Assembly (NCBI GenBank): GCA_014382445.1
Contig: JACNJS010000053.1
Coordinates: 1 to 39,355 of the forward strand
Direction of reading: 5' to 3'
DNA length: 39,355 nucleotides
From: Bacteroidota bacterium
Lineage (GTDB): Bacteria > Bacteroidota > Bacteroidia > Bacteroidales > F082
The notes beneath the pieces are model-generated. The model worked only from the letters and a program-made list of their open reading frames with translations. It had not been told where the DNA came from and did no database searches. Below, piece by piece: positions 9,597-18,552 of this stretch. Numbering within the stretch: the stretch's first letter is position 1; every line of letters starts with the position of its first letter. The position numbers were made by a program, and so were the translations under genes.

Positions 9597-10136
9597 ATGA
9601 ACGATTCCAATATTGACGATATTACTTTGTCAAAACCGGTTATTGAAATGGCAACCGTTGCAAATGAGTTCTGCTATTTTTTCGACACAATTGATTCAAA
9701 AGACAAGCAAACCATTCTTGAATTCACGCAACGAATATTACCTTTACTTTATTTAAAAGGATCGCTATTGCCCAACGTAACCCCGGAATATCCTGAATCA
9801 AATGAGCGTTTTGTGACTGAAGAGCAATGGGAAAGAATTTTCACGGTGCTAAGAGATAAGTTTGGTAAAGATGATGAATACTGGGTAATTGATCCACAGT
9901 ATATAAACGAAACGGAGCCGCTGAAAGCAAGCCTGTCCGAAAACATTACTGATATCTATCAGGATATGAAGGACTTTATTTTACTTATGCAAAAAAATAC
10001 ATTAGCAGCACGTGAAAACGCGGTTAGCGAATGTAGTTTGTTGATGGCTAACCACTGGGGGTATCGCATAGGTAATATTTTTGCCCGAATACATCACCTG
10101 ATATATTTTGGCGAAGAAATTTCTTCACCTTATTAA
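9597..10136 (+). CDS. DUF5063 domain-containing protein
   Basis: Acidic cytoplasmic protein of 179 residues, without signal peptide or membrane segment. It resembles the DUF5063 family of Bacteroidota, helical proteins of unknown function; the VIEMATVANEFCYFFDT opening and the WGYRIGNIFARIHHLIYFG ending are the parts that suggest this. It begins 9 bases after the mutase stop and is probably the last gene of that transcription unit. There is no biochemical clue to its role. Confidence 0.75.
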   Translation: MNDSNIDDITLSKPVIEMATVANEFCYFFDTIDSKDKQTILEFTQRILPLLYLKGSLLPNVTPEYPESNERFVTEEQWERIFTVLRDKFGKDDEYWVIDPQYINETEPLKASLSENITDIYQDMKDFILLMQKNTLAARENAVSECSLLMANHWGYRIGNIFARIHHLIYFGEEISSPY

Positions 10137-10177
10137 AATACCCTATAATAGGTATCTCAAAACTGGAAATCAATTCA

Positions 10178-10185
10178 TTACTTTG
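10178..10185 (+). promoter_or_regulatory. Imperfect -7 box in the feoAB leader
   Basis: TTACTTTG differs from TAnnTTTG at one position. If used, transcription would start near 10192 and leave a leader of about 95 bases containing a small 5-bp hairpin (10224-10228 with 10238-10242). No Fur-like palindrome was recognised. Confidence 0.25.
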
Positions 10186-10287
10186 CACTACAAACTTTAC
10201 CAGATTAAAAACCAGATATGACATCACCAATATACGCGGTGAAAATTAATTAATAACTTTTAACGTAATACAACTAACCTTTTTCAA

Positions 10288-12786
10288 ATGAACCTATCGG
10301 AACTAAAAAGCGGCGATAAAGCTGTTATAATGAAAGTGAAGGGGCGTGGAGCATTCCGAAAGAGAATAATTGAAATGGGTTTCGTTGTAGGCAAACAAGT
10401 AATTGTTGTTAAAAACGCCCCTTTAAAAGATCCTATTGAGTACAATGTAATGGGTTATCAGGTTTCGTTACGTCGTAGCGAAGCTGCTCTTATAGAGGTT
10501 ATTACTGGAGATTCTATAGCTGCAAAAAATAATGAATATCTAGGTGTACATCAACTTGAACAAGCACTAAATATTGCTCCTTTAAGCTCAAGGAAAAAAG
10601 TTATAAACGTAGCTTTGGTGGGTAATCCAAACTGCGGTAAAACGACGATTTTTAATTTTGCGTCACATTCAAAGGAAAAGGTAGGTAACTACGGTGGTAT
10701 TACCGTTGATGCTAAAGAAGCTCGTTTTGTTCATGCCGGGTACACATTTAATATTGTTGATTTACCAGGAACATACTCAATTACCACTTACAGCCCTGAG
10801 GAACTCTTTGTGCGCGATCATATAGTAAATGAATTACCCGATGTAGTTCTAAATGTGATTGATACATCAAATTTAGAGAGAAATCTATATCTCACTACAC
10901 AACTTATTGATATGGATATCAAGGTTGTTGTAGCTTTGAATATGTGGGATGAGTTTCTCGAAAAGGATGATACATTTGATTATCACAGCCTTTCAAAGAT
11001 GATTGGAATTCCTATGGTTCCAACAGTCGGTTCAAGAGGAAAAGGGATTGAGGAATTGTTCGACAGAGTAATATCTGTTTATAATGATGATGAACCCGTT
11101 GCCCGGCATATTCACATCAACTATGGAATTAGGATTGAAAAATCAATAAAGGAACTACAGGCTCTTATAAATATTGAGGATAACATACCTTTAACCAATA
11201 AAGTATCACCCCGATATTTAGCAATTAAACTTCTTGAGCAGGATAGAGAGGAGTTAAAGCGGATTAACATTTGTAAAAATGCCGAGCAAATAAAGAATCA
11301 GGCCAAAATTGAGTGTGATATTATCGCAAGTTTGCGCAATGAAAATGTAGAAACCATAATAATCGACTCAAAATACGGGTTTATTGAAGGGGCATTAAAA
11401 GAAACCCTCAAACTCTCCACAAAACTTAATAAAATTACACGAAGCAGGATTATTGATAATATTGTGACAAGTAAAATATTGAGTTATCCCATATTCTTGT
11501 TTGCAATTTGGCTAACATTTCAGATTACTTTTTATATTGGTGACTATCCTATGCAATGGATTGAAATGTTTGTTGCATTTATTGGCACTATGATTTCAGA
11601 AGTAATCCCCAACGGAATTATTAAAGATATGCTCGTAGATGGAATACTGGGAGGAGTAGGAGGGGTTATTGTATTTCTTCCAAATATTTTAATACTGTTT
11701 TTCTTTTTAACATTAATGGAGGCTTCCGGTTACATGGCCAGAGTTGCGTTTATTGTTGATAAGCTTATGCACAAGGTTGGCCTGCATGGTAAATCGTTTG
11801 TTCCTATGCTGATGGGTTTCGGGTGCAATGTTCCTGCAATTATGGCAACGCGCACAATCGAGAATAAAAACGATAGGTTGGTGACAATGCTGATTATTCC
11901 ATTTATGTCGTGTAGCGCCAGATACCCGGTATACATATTGTTGATAAATGCATTTTTCACTGATTTTAGGGGTAGTTTATTGTTTGGGATTTACCTTTTC
12001 GGGATTATTCTGGCAGGAATTGTTGCCTGGATAATGAAAAAAACACTTTTTACAATTGAAACAATCCCTTTTGTAATGGAGTTACCTCCATATCGTATGC
12101 CTGTGCTCAAGTCGGTTTTTAAGCAAACATGGTTTAAAGGCGAACAATATATAAGGAAAATGGGAACTATCATTCTTGTGGCCTCAATAATAGTTTGGTC
12201 TCTTGGTTATTTTCCGTTAAACAGCGATATAAATAATAAGTATGATACTCAGCTAGCATTGATACAATCGCAGATAGCACAACCAGATATCCAAAAAAAC
12301 ACAAATGTACTTACAGATTCAATAGTTCAGTTGGAAGCCACAAAATTAAGTGAGAAACAGGAAAATTCTTATATTGGTATGATTGGAAAGTTTATTGAAC
12401 CTGCTATTCAACCTCTGGGCTTCGACTGGAAAATGGGTATTGGCCTAATCGCAGGATCGGCAGCAAAAGAGATTGTTATAAGTACCATGGGGGTCCTATA
12501 CCAATCAGGTGAAGATATTGAAGAAAGTAAATTACTTATTGAGAAAATTCAAAACCAGGTATATAAAAGTGGCCCGCGAAAAGGTCAGCATGTTTTTACT
12601 CCATTAGTGGCTATATCATTTATGTTATTTATACTCATATATTTTCCTTGTATTGCTGTAGTTGCCGCTATTAAAAATGAGTCAGGCAACTGGAAGTGGG
12701 CCTTGTTTTTAACTATTTACACAACTGCATTAGCATATTTTGTTTCGTTTATAACTTACCAGGTCGGTTCCTTTCTGGGTTTCTAA
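10288..12786 (+). CDS. feoAB: Ferrous iron transporter, FeoA-FeoB fusion
   Basis: Inner-membrane Fe2+ importer of 832 residues. Residues 1-75 form an SH3-like FeoA domain (LSELKSGDKAVI ... RRSEAALIEV) fused to FeoB. The G domain (about 105-275) has G1 GNPNCGKTT, G2 YGGITVDA, G3 DLPGTYS and G4 NMWD. A helical linker leads to the membrane part (about 390-832), which has the two Gate cores: GYMARVAFIVDKL with GFGCNVPA (conserved Cys), and CSARYPVYIL. The final section has several more membrane helices. FeoA-FeoB fusions are common in Bacteroidota, so this is not a frameshift product. No separate FeoC is encoded nearby. Confidence 0.96.
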   Translation: MNLSELKSGDKAVIMKVKGRGAFRKRIIEMGFVVGKQVIVVKNAPLKDPIEYNVMGYQVSLRRSEAALIEVITGDSIAAKNNEYLGVHQLEQALNIAPLSSRKKVINVALVGNPNCGKTTIFNFASHSKEKVGNYGGITVDAKEARFVHAGYTFNIVDLPGTYSITTYSPEELFVRDHIVNELPDVVLNVIDTSNLERNLYLTTQLIDMDIKVVVALNMWDEFLEKDDTFDYHSLSKMIGIPMVPTVGSRGKGIEELFDRVISVYNDDEPVARHIHINYGIRIEKSIKELQALINIEDNIPLTNKVSPRYLAIKLLEQDREELKRINICKNAEQIKNQAKIECDIIASLRNENVETIIIDSKYGFIEGALKETLKLSTKLNKITRSRIIDNIVTSKILSYPIFLFAIWLTFQITFYIGDYPMQWIEMFVAFIGTMISEVIPNGIIKDMLVDGILGGVGGVIVFLPNILILFFFLTLMEASGYMARVAFIVDKLMHKVGLHGKSFVPMLMGFGCNVPAIMATRTIENKNDRLVTMLIIPFMSCSARYPVYILLINAFFTDFRGSLLFGIYLFGIILAGIVAWIMKKTLFTIETIPFVMELPPYRMPVLKSVFKQTWFKGEQYIRKMGTIILVASIIVWSLGYFPLNSDINNKYDTQLALIQSQIAQPDIQKNTNVLTDSIVQLEATKLSEKQENSYIGMIGKFIEPAIQPLGFDWKMGIGLIAGSAAKEIVISTMGVLYQSGEDIEESKLLIEKIQNQVYKSGPRKGQHVFTPLVAISFMLFILIYFPCIAVVAAIKNESGNWKWALFLTIYTTALAYFVSFITYQVGSFLGF

Positions 12787-12843
12787 TGTTAAATTAAATT
12801 TAGCCAAAATTCTTTATATTCTTTATTAAGAAAAAAGTTTTGT

Positions 12844-12851
12844 TAAATTTG
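12844..12851 (+). promoter_or_regulatory. -7 box upstream of the Hpt gene
   Basis: TAAATTTG fits TAnnTTTG. A TTTA (12822-12825), 18 bases upstream, could be a weak -33 element. The ATG is 80 bases downstream, so the transcript would have a leader of about 75 bases. Confidence 0.4.
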
Positions 12852-12931
12852 TCATGTTTGATGGAGATATAGAACAATCAAGATTATGTAAAATGAAAAA
12901 TACAAGTAAAATTACAAAAGACTATTAACCA

Positions 12932-13279
12932 ATGGGATATATAAATAGAGAACAATTTTTAGAAAATTTTCAATATTTTGACAAGGAAATAGTTGTGGAG
13001 ATAATTGACCTTTTTATAACCGAGTTTCCCGACCGGTTAAAAACCATTTCTGATAATATTGAATCTGTCGATTTTAACAATCTCAAGTTTAATGCGCATA
13101 GTCTTAAAGGAGTAATTGCGAATTTTATTGCACCGGAAGTTGAGGAAGAAGCTAGAAAGCTTGAAATGATGGGTAATAAAAATAATATTGATGGTGCCAG
13201 GAAGCTGTTTGAAGAGTTTAAGGTAAGTTGTGGACTTATGATTGACGAACTTATTGAACTCAAAGAGCAATTCAAATAA
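12932..13279 (+). CDS. Stand-alone Hpt domain (histidine phosphotransfer) protein
   Basis: Small cytoplasmic protein of 115 residues made of one Hpt four-helix bundle. The phospho-accepting residue is His56 in NAHSLKGVIANF. The surrounding pattern (FLENFQYFDKEIVVEIIDLFI, then an acidic EVEEEARKLEMMG helix) is typical of the family. Such proteins shuttle phosphate between a hybrid histidine kinase and a response regulator. No kinase or regulator is encoded in the window, so its partners are unknown. It runs towards the convergent TPR lipoprotein gene with 23 bases between stop codons. Confidence 0.88.
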   Translation: MGYINREQFLENFQYFDKEIVVEIIDLFITEFPDRLKTISDNIESVDFNNLKFNAHSLKGVIANFIAPEVEEEARKLEMMGNKNNIDGARKLFEEFKVSCGLMIDELIELKEQFK

Positions 13280-13302
13280 TTGGTATCTGCTTTGTCACAA
13301 TG

Positions 13303-14325
13303 TTAATTCTTCCTAAGTAGTAAGTCATCGAGCCTATTCATACTTTGTACTGCTAATGGGTAATTAGGTAATAATTCCAACGATTTTTTATACTGTTCAC
13401 GAGCGCCGTTATAATCGCCCATTGCTTCCATTGTCCGACCTAAATTATAAACAGCCTCCACGAAACGTGGGTTTATCGAAACAGCTTTTTCAAACATAAA
13501 TTTTGCTTTTTCAAAATCTTCCATTTCAACTAAATATATATAACCCATATTATAGTATGCTCGTTTATTTCCGGCATAAAGCTCTGTAATCCGACTGAAT
13601 CTTTCAATTGCCTTTTCAAATTCGCCATGCTCCTGATGATACATCCCAATAAAATATAAAGCACGCTCATCATCAGGAACCGCTCTTAAAGCATTATTAA
13701 AATAGGTAAATGACAATGCATTGTTTGCAGTAGTGTAAATTGCACCAAGCTGCATGAAAGCCATGTAATTATTCGAATCGAGATTGGTTGATATTTTAAG
13801 GTTTAGTATAGCTGCTGCAGTATCGTTATTTTCTAAAAGTCCCATAGCCTTAACATAATATGATTCAGGATTTTGCCTGTTAATTTTAATAGCTTCATCG
13901 GCATATTTTATTGCGGTTATTGGGTTATCAAGTATTATATATGTTTCTGATAATTTTAAGTAGGGATTTTCATCATCAGGGTTCAGCTTTATTGCCTTTT
14001 TTAAAGAAACAATACTGTTATCAGTTTGTCCAAGTACAAAATAAATATCCGACAGTAATATGAAAAGTTTAGGGTTGTTAGGTGATAACTCAAGCGCGAA
14101 CTGCAAATCACGTAAAGCGGGATCAATATTACCTTTTTGAAAAAATAATTCGGCTCTTTGACCTAACAAACTAGCGTTTAACGAATCATTTAACAATAAC
14201 TCTGAAATGATGGATATGGAATCAACACCATGTTCATTTGGAAGTTGCTTTTTTTGATTTGAATTATCGCATCCAAAAAAAACAGCAACAGCAAGTAATA
14301 CTGTAACAAAAAAATGTTTGGTCAT
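13303..14325 (-). CDS. TPR repeat lipoprotein
   Basis: Exported lipoprotein of 340 residues. The signal peptide ends in a lipobox-like FFGC at about residues 16-19. The rest is about eight tetratricopeptide repeats (spacing 34, recurring A-L-P-N/D-N/D turns such as ALELSPNNPKL, AIKLNPDDENPY, AVSINPRFVEAVY). TPR arrays form protein-binding superhelices, so it is probably a scaffold or assembly factor facing the periplasm. It lies 39 bases downstream of recA on the same strand and may be read through from the recA promoter. No enzymatic domain is visible. Confidence 0.88.
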   Translation of the reverse strand: MTKHFFVTVLLAVAVFFGCDNSNQKKQLPNEHGVDSISIISELLLNDSLNASLLGQRAELFFQKGNIDPALRDLQFALELSPNNPKLFILLSDIYFVLGQTDNSIVSLKKAIKLNPDDENPYLKLSETYIILDNPITAIKYADEAIKINRQNPESYYVKAMGLLENNDTAAAILNLKISTNLDSNNYMAFMQLGAIYTTANNALSFTYFNNALRAVPDDERALYFIGMYHQEHGEFEKAIERFSRITELYAGNKRAYYNMGYIYLVEMEDFEKAKFMFEKAVSINPRFVEAVYNLGRTMEAMGDYNGAREQYKKSLELLPNYPLAVQSMNRLDDLLLRKN

Positions 14326-14364
14326 AATAACTACCAGAATAGTGTGAAGGAAAAATTACTTATT

Positions 14365-15390
14365 TTATTCAGCTGCCAAAGCTTCCTTAACTTGGGTTTC
14401 CAATTTTTCAACAAGATCAGGGTTGTCCATAAGCAAAGCTTTAACAGCATCTCTGCCCTGGCCAAGTTTAGTTTCACCATAGCTAAACCAGGAACCACTT
14501 TTATTAATGATGCCATAGTCGACGCCAAGATCAATAATTTCACCAATTTTAGAAATACCTTCACCATAAATCATGTCAAACTCTGCTTTCCGGAAAGGTG
14601 GAGCTACTTTGTTTTTAACAACTTTTACACGTACACGCCCTCCTTTAATTACATCACCATCTTTAATCTGGCTAATTCTCCGTATGTCTAATCTTACCGA
14701 TGCGTAAAATTTTAGAGCGTTACCGCCGGTTGTAGTTTCGGGGTTGCCAAACATTACTCCTATTTTTTCACGCAATTGGTTAATAAAAATGCAAACTGTG
14801 CCTGTCTTGCTAATGTTGGCGGTAAGTTTGCGCATTGCTTGCGACATTAGCCTCGCATGTAAACCCATTTTCGAATCGCCCATTTCACCGTCAATTTCAC
14901 TCTTAGGTGTTAATGCTGCCACCGAGTCAATAACAATTACATCAATGGCGGCTGACCTGATTAAACTGTCGGTTATTTCCAGTGCCTGTTCACCGTGATC
15001 GGGTTGTGAAATCAGCAGATTTTGTATGTCAATTCCCAACTTCTCGGCATAAAACCTGTCGAATGCATGTTCTGCATCAATAAACGCAGCAATGCCACCT
15101 TTTTTTTGCGCCTCTGCAATTATATGTAGCGCAAGTGTAGTTTTTCCTGACGATTCAGGTCCGAAAATTTCTACTACTCGTCCCTTGGGCACACCGCCAA
15201 CTCCAAGTGCATGGTCGAGGTTTATCGACCCCGTTGATATTGATGCTACTTGTACAACGGCTTCATCGCCAAGTTTCATTATTGAACCTTTTCCATAAGC
15301 TTTCACAATGTTGCCAAGGGTTGCTTCAAGAGATTTTAATTTTTGCTGTCTTAACTTATCGTTATTTTCTTTTGCTTTATCGCTGGTCAT
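14365..15390 (-). CDS. recA: Recombinase RecA
   Basis: DNA-dependent ATPase of 341 residues that forms nucleoprotein filaments for homologous recombination and stimulates LexA-type cleavage. Walker A is GPESSGKTT (77-85), Walker B is [10 protein letters not shown], and the filament segments [18 protein letters not shown] and [22 protein letters not shown] are intact. The C-terminal acidic tail is short. It is co-directional with the small gene upstream and the TPR lipoprotein downstream. A -7 box lies 51 bases upstream of the ATG. I saw no obvious LexA operator, so SOS control cannot be claimed. Confidence 0.98.
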   Translation of the reverse strand: MTSDKAKENNDKLRQQKLKSLEATLGNIVKAYGKGSIMKLGDEAVVQVASISTGSINLDHALGVGGVPKGRVVEIFGPESSGKTTLALHIIAEAQKKGGIAAFIDAEHAFDRFYAEKLGIDIQNLLISQPDHGEQALEITDSLIRSAAIDVIVIDSVAALTPKSEIDGEMGDSKMGLHARLMSQAMRKLTANISKTGTVCIFINQLREKIGVMFGNPETTTGGNALKFYASVRLDIRRISQIKDGDVIKGGRVRVKVVKNKVAPPFRKAEFDMIYGEGISKIGEIIDLGVDYGIINKSGSWFSYGETKLGQGRDAVKALLMDNPDLVEKLETQVKEALAAE

Positions 15391-15440
15391 ATGCTGGTTA
15401 TTTAATAGTTTCTATAATTAATATTCATAAAAAAGTATTA

Positions 15441-15448
15441 CAAAATTA
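15441..15448 (-). promoter_or_regulatory. -7 box upstream of recA
   Basis: On the minus strand this reads TAATTTTG, fitting TAnnTTTG, and would give a leader of about 45 bases before the recA ATG. No -33 match at the usual spacing. Confidence 0.45.
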
Positions 15449-15513
15449 AGAAAAAAAGGCCAGTAAGAACTTTAGCTTACACTTAATATTTAGTATTAGA
15501 TTAACGAGTAGAT

Positions 15514-15756
15514 TTATTCAAACATTGATAATGTGTCTGGTTCTTTTTTGAACAAATCCAGCTGATTATGTTGAACATGGTATTTCTGGGGAACCGATTT
15601 GTCAAAATTTTCAATATATAATCGTATACTTTTCTTTAAGAGTTTGTTAGGAGTAGTATTGCGGGCATCACAGTAATTGTTTAAGGATTTCATTTGGCGT
15701 TCCGAAAGCATGAAAGTCAGCTTCTTGAATTTCTTTTTTTTATACCTTTTTTTCAT
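15514..15756 (-). CDS. Small basic protein, ribbon-helix-helix-like
   Basis: Protein of 80 residues, very lysine-rich at the N terminus (MKKRYKKKKFKK). The segment LTFMLSERQMKSLNNYCDARNTTPNKLLKKSIRLYI looks like a beta-strand followed by two helices, as in ribbon-helix-helix DNA-binding proteins such as Arc/MetJ. A longer polar tail with a DLFKKEP segment follows. It lies between glmM and recA on the same strand, 45 bases after glmM. No toxin-like partner is adjacent, so an antitoxin role is not supported. Similar small genes accompany glmM or recA in other Bacteroidota as far as I recall. The fold is inferred from the pattern only. Confidence 0.65.
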   Translation of the reverse strand: MKKRYKKKKFKKLTFMLSERQMKSLNNYCDARNTTPNKLLKKSIRLYIENFDKSVPQKYHVQHNQLDLFKKEPDTLSMFE

Positions 15757-15801
15757 AAGGAAAATGTCTTACGCAATACTGCTGCAAATTACTAAAAATA
15801 A

Positions 15802-17178
15802 TTAAGTTATAAGATCAATTACTTCATATGCATACTTTTGAGCTTTTGCTATGCTTGTACTTTCTGCATAAACTCGCATTATAGGTTCGGTATTCGATGT
15901 TCTTAAATGTACCCATCCATCTGGAAAATCAATTTTAACACCGTCAATTGTAAGTATCGGAAAGTTGCTATAATGTGATATCACCTTTGCGAATATATTG
16001 TCAACATTCCTACCCGAGTTAAGTTCAATTTTATTTTTTGAAATGTAATAACCAGGATATTCTGCTCTGAGTTCGCTGAGTTTTATTTTTTTCTTTGCCA
16101 GATATGTAAGTATTAAAGCTATTCCCACAAGGGCATCCCGACCATAATGCAATTCAGGATAAATAACACCGCCGTTACCTTCGCCACCAATCACAGCGTT
16201 AACTTCTTTCATCTTTTCAACTACATTTACTTCACCTACAGCCGAAGCTGTATAAATACCTCCGGCTTTTTCGGTAATATCTCGCAGTGCACGTGTTGAA
16301 GACAGGTTTGAAACAGTGTTGCCTCTTTGAGACTGTAGTATATAGTCGGCAACAGCAACCAAAGTATATTCTTCACCAAATAGTTCTCCGTTTTCCATAA
16401 CCAGAGCAAGGCGGTCAACATCGGGATCCACAACTATACCAATATCAGCATTTTGCTTAACAACAAGATCACATATCTCCTTGAGATTTTCTGAAATAGG
16501 CTCAGGATCATGTGCAAAGTCTCCAGTTGGTTCACAATTTAATTCAATAATGTTTTTCACCCCAAGTGATTTAAGTAGCGGAGGGATTGATATTCCACCT
16601 GTTGAATTTACCGCGTCAACTACGACTTTGAAACCTGCTTTTGCAATAATGTTTTTATCGACAAGGCTTAGTGCGATAATTTGGTTAATATGTTCGGCAA
16701 TAGTGCCTTCTTTATTTTCTACTTTTCCAAGCTGATCAACTTTACAGAAAACAACATTTTCTTTTTCAGCAATTTTAAGTACCCGCTCGCCTTCATCGGC
16801 TGAAATAAATTCACCTTTACTATTGAGTAATTTAAGAGCATTCCATTCCCTTGGATTATGGCTCGCTGTTATAATAATGCCGCCATCGGCTACTAAATTA
16901 ATCACGGTCATTTCAACGGTTGGTGTTGTTGAAAGACCTGTGTTTATAACGTCAATGCCCATGCCTGATAAAGTTGTCACAACCAAACTTTCAACTATAT
17001 TTCCTGAAATTCTTGCATCCCGTCCAACTACAAACTTTAACTTGCCTTCTGGTTTACTTTCTTTAATTAACGTTGCAAATGCAGCAGTAAATTTTACAAT
17101 GTCAATAGGAGTGAGGTTATCACCGGGTCGACCACCTATCGTACCCCTTATCCCTGAAATGGATTTTATTAATGTCAT
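15802..17178 (-). CDS. glmM: Phosphoglucosamine mutase (archaeal/Bacteroidota-type GlmM)
   Basis: Converts glucosamine 6-phosphate to glucosamine 1-phosphate for UDP-GlcNAc and peptidoglycan synthesis. It is 458 residues long, with active Ser106 in TASHNPREWNALK, metal loop DPDVDRLA, sugar loop GEGNGGVIYP and phosphate loop RTSNTEPIMRVYAE. The RTSNTEP loop differs from the RPSGTEP loop of classical GlmM and of the other mutase at 7.8 kb; it is typical of the archaeal-type GlmM subfamily used in Bacteroidota. It lies 31 bases after a NamZ-like muramidase gene, which suits a cell-wall role. A phosphomannomutase activity cannot be excluded from sequence alone. Confidence 0.9.
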   Translation of the reverse strand: MTLIKSISGIRGTIGGRPGDNLTPIDIVKFTAAFATLIKESKPEGKLKFVVGRDARISGNIVESLVVTTLSGMGIDVINTGLSTTPTVEMTVINLVADGGIIITASHNPREWNALKLLNSKGEFISADEGERVLKIAEKENVVFCKVDQLGKVENKEGTIAEHINQIIALSLVDKNIIAKAGFKVVVDAVNSTGGISIPPLLKSLGVKNIIELNCEPTGDFAHDPEPISENLKEICDLVVKQNADIGIVVDPDVDRLALVMENGELFGEEYTLVAVADYILQSQRGNTVSNLSSTRALRDITEKAGGIYTASAVGEVNVVEKMKEVNAVIGGEGNGGVIYPELHYGRDALVGIALILTYLAKKKIKLSELRAEYPGYYISKNKIELNSGRNVDNIFAKVISHYSNFPILTIDGVKIDFPDGWVHLRTSNTEPIMRVYAESTSIAKAQKYAYEVIDLIT

Positions 17179-17190
17179 GATTTATTTTCG

Positions 17191-17198
17191 CAAAATTA
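17191..17198 (-). promoter_or_regulatory. -7 box upstream of glmM
   Basis: TAATTTTG on the minus strand, 12 bases before the glmM ATG, within the short gap after the NamZ stop codon. It suggests glmM can be transcribed on its own, with a very short leader. Confidence 0.45.
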
Positions 17199-17209
17199 TA
17201 AAAATAGCA

Positions 17210-18397
17210 CTATGGGTAGAGTAAATACTTAGCTCTTATTTTTTTAAACTTATTGATTTTTGGTTGCCAGCTTTTTCTAATTTCAGTTTCATTTAATCCG
17301 GCTATTATTTGTTCTCTCAACTCACCTGTTCCAGCAAGTTTTTCGAAATAATTATTAAAAAAACCATCATTCATTACTTCATAAGAGCCAATTAACCAGC
17401 TTAAATTTATTTGCTGCTTATTTTTCCTGAAATTTTCAGCGTATTCCTGCAAATTAGATCCAGAGCATTGAATGTCTTTGTATTTAGGGTTTGACTCCCC
17501 CTCTGTACTTAGGGGTGTGAATACAAAACTGCCAATCAAATAATCGGGATGCCCGAAAATCTGGAAAGGAAAATCAGTTCCGCGCCCAACACTCATAATA
17601 GTTCCCTCAAAAAAGCATAATGATGGGTATAGATAAACCGATTGCCAGTTTGGCAGGTTTGGAGACGGTTTAGTTTTTAATTTAACAATCGTGTTATGAT
17701 CATAACTTTCTATAGAAATTACTTTTAAGTTAATATCATTTGCTTTGTTTATCCAATGTTCACCGGCAACCATCAATGCATATTCCCCAATTGTCATTCC
17801 GTAAATCACCGGCACAGGGTGTAACCCAACAAATGATCGGTATTTTTTTTCAAGTACAGGGCCGTCAATTGTATATCCATTTGGGTTTGGTCTGTCTAAA
17901 ACTATTAAAGGGATATTATTTTCTGCGCAAGCTTCCAACACATAGGTTAGTGTTGAGATATATGTGTAGAACCTGGTACCCACATCTTGTAAATCGAACA
18001 ATACAATATCTATATTTTTAAGATCAGAAGGAGATGGTTTTTTATGGGATCCATAAAGTGAAATTATGGGGATGTTAGTTTTAGGGTCAATACTGTCATT
18101 TATTTCTTCCCCGGCAGCGGCCTTTCCCCGAAAACCGTGTTCAGGGCAGAATATCTTTGAAACATTTATTCCCTCTGAGATAAGTGTATCAACTAAATGA
18201 GTGTCACCAACTAAAGATGATTGATTTGCAACAATAGCAATATTATTATGTTGTAATAATTGCAGATAACTCTCCATTTTTGATGCACCACTCTTAATTT
18301 CATCATACTCCACAAGTTTCAGATCATTGTGTTGTCCGAAAATTATTGAAGTCCAGAGAAGTATAGAAAGAATTGTTATAGTCGTTTTTATTCTCAT
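17210..18397 (-). CDS. namZ: Exo-beta-N-acetylmuramidase NamZ-like (DUF1343, GH171)
   Basis: Secreted protein of 395 residues of the DUF1343 family, in which NamZ enzymes remove terminal MurNAc from peptidoglycan fragments during cell-wall recycling. A signal peptide is visible (MRIKTTITILSILLWTSIIFGQ). Family signatures are IAIVANQSSLVG, FCPEHGFRG, LFDLQDVGTRFYTYISTL, VLDRPNPNGY and the later YLYPSLCFFEGTIMSVGRGTDFPFQ. The length matches the family. Proximity to glmM links it to amino-sugar and peptidoglycan metabolism. It is divergent from the permease gene at 18.55 kb, and each has its own -7 box. Confidence 0.9.
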   Translation of the reverse strand: MRIKTTITILSILLWTSIIFGQHNDLKLVEYDEIKSGASKMESYLQLLQHNNIAIVANQSSLVGDTHLVDTLISEGINVSKIFCPEHGFRGKAAAGEEINDSIDPKTNIPIISLYGSHKKPSPSDLKNIDIVLFDLQDVGTRFYTYISTLTYVLEACAENNIPLIVLDRPNPNGYTIDGPVLEKKYRSFVGLHPVPVIYGMTIGEYALMVAGEHWINKANDINLKVISIESYDHNTIVKLKTKPSPNLPNWQSVYLYPSLCFFEGTIMSVGRGTDFPFQIFGHPDYLIGSFVFTPLSTEGESNPKYKDIQCSGSNLQEYAENFRKNKQQINLSWLIGSYEVMNDGFFNNYFEKLAGTGELREQIIAGLNETEIRKSWQPKINKFKKIRAKYLLYP

Positions 18398-18453
18398 TTA
18401 AAAAGAAATTTTTTAATATTAAGTTATTATCATTTTTATCTATCAATTTAGAG

Positions 18454-18461
18454 CAAAACTA
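18454..18461 (-). promoter_or_regulatory. -7 box upstream of namZ
   Basis: TAGTTTTG on the minus strand fits TAnnTTTG. A possible TTG -33 element (18487-18489) is 25 bases upstream, slightly long. It leaves a leader of about 50 bases. Confidence 0.4.
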
Positions 18462-18514
18462 AAACTTTAGGCATTTTAGGCACTCCCAACTTTAAGTACT
18501 TAATACTTACAGTG

Positions 18515-18522
18515 TATATTTG
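18515..18522 (+). promoter_or_regulatory. -7 box upstream of the LolC/E-like permease
   Basis: TATATTTG fits TAnnTTTG, with TTTA (18491-18494) 20 bases upstream as a possible -33. The TTG start is 30 bases downstream. Confidence 0.45.
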
Positions 18523-18552
18523 CAAAAAAGAAACTATTAAGAAATAACGCAT

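Noticed and set aside
10139-10157. Small palindrome ATACC...GGTAT after the DUF5063 gene as a terminator
   Set aside because: The stem is short with a bulged C and is followed by CTCAAAAC rather than T residues.
14314-14691. 125-residue open frame on the plus strand across the recA end
   Set aside because: Antisense to recA, with low-complexity Phe/Asn-rich composition and no recognisable domain.
15514-15756. Antitoxin of a toxin-antitoxin pair
   Set aside because: Only the ribbon-helix-helix-like pattern fits; no small toxin gene is adjacent on either side.
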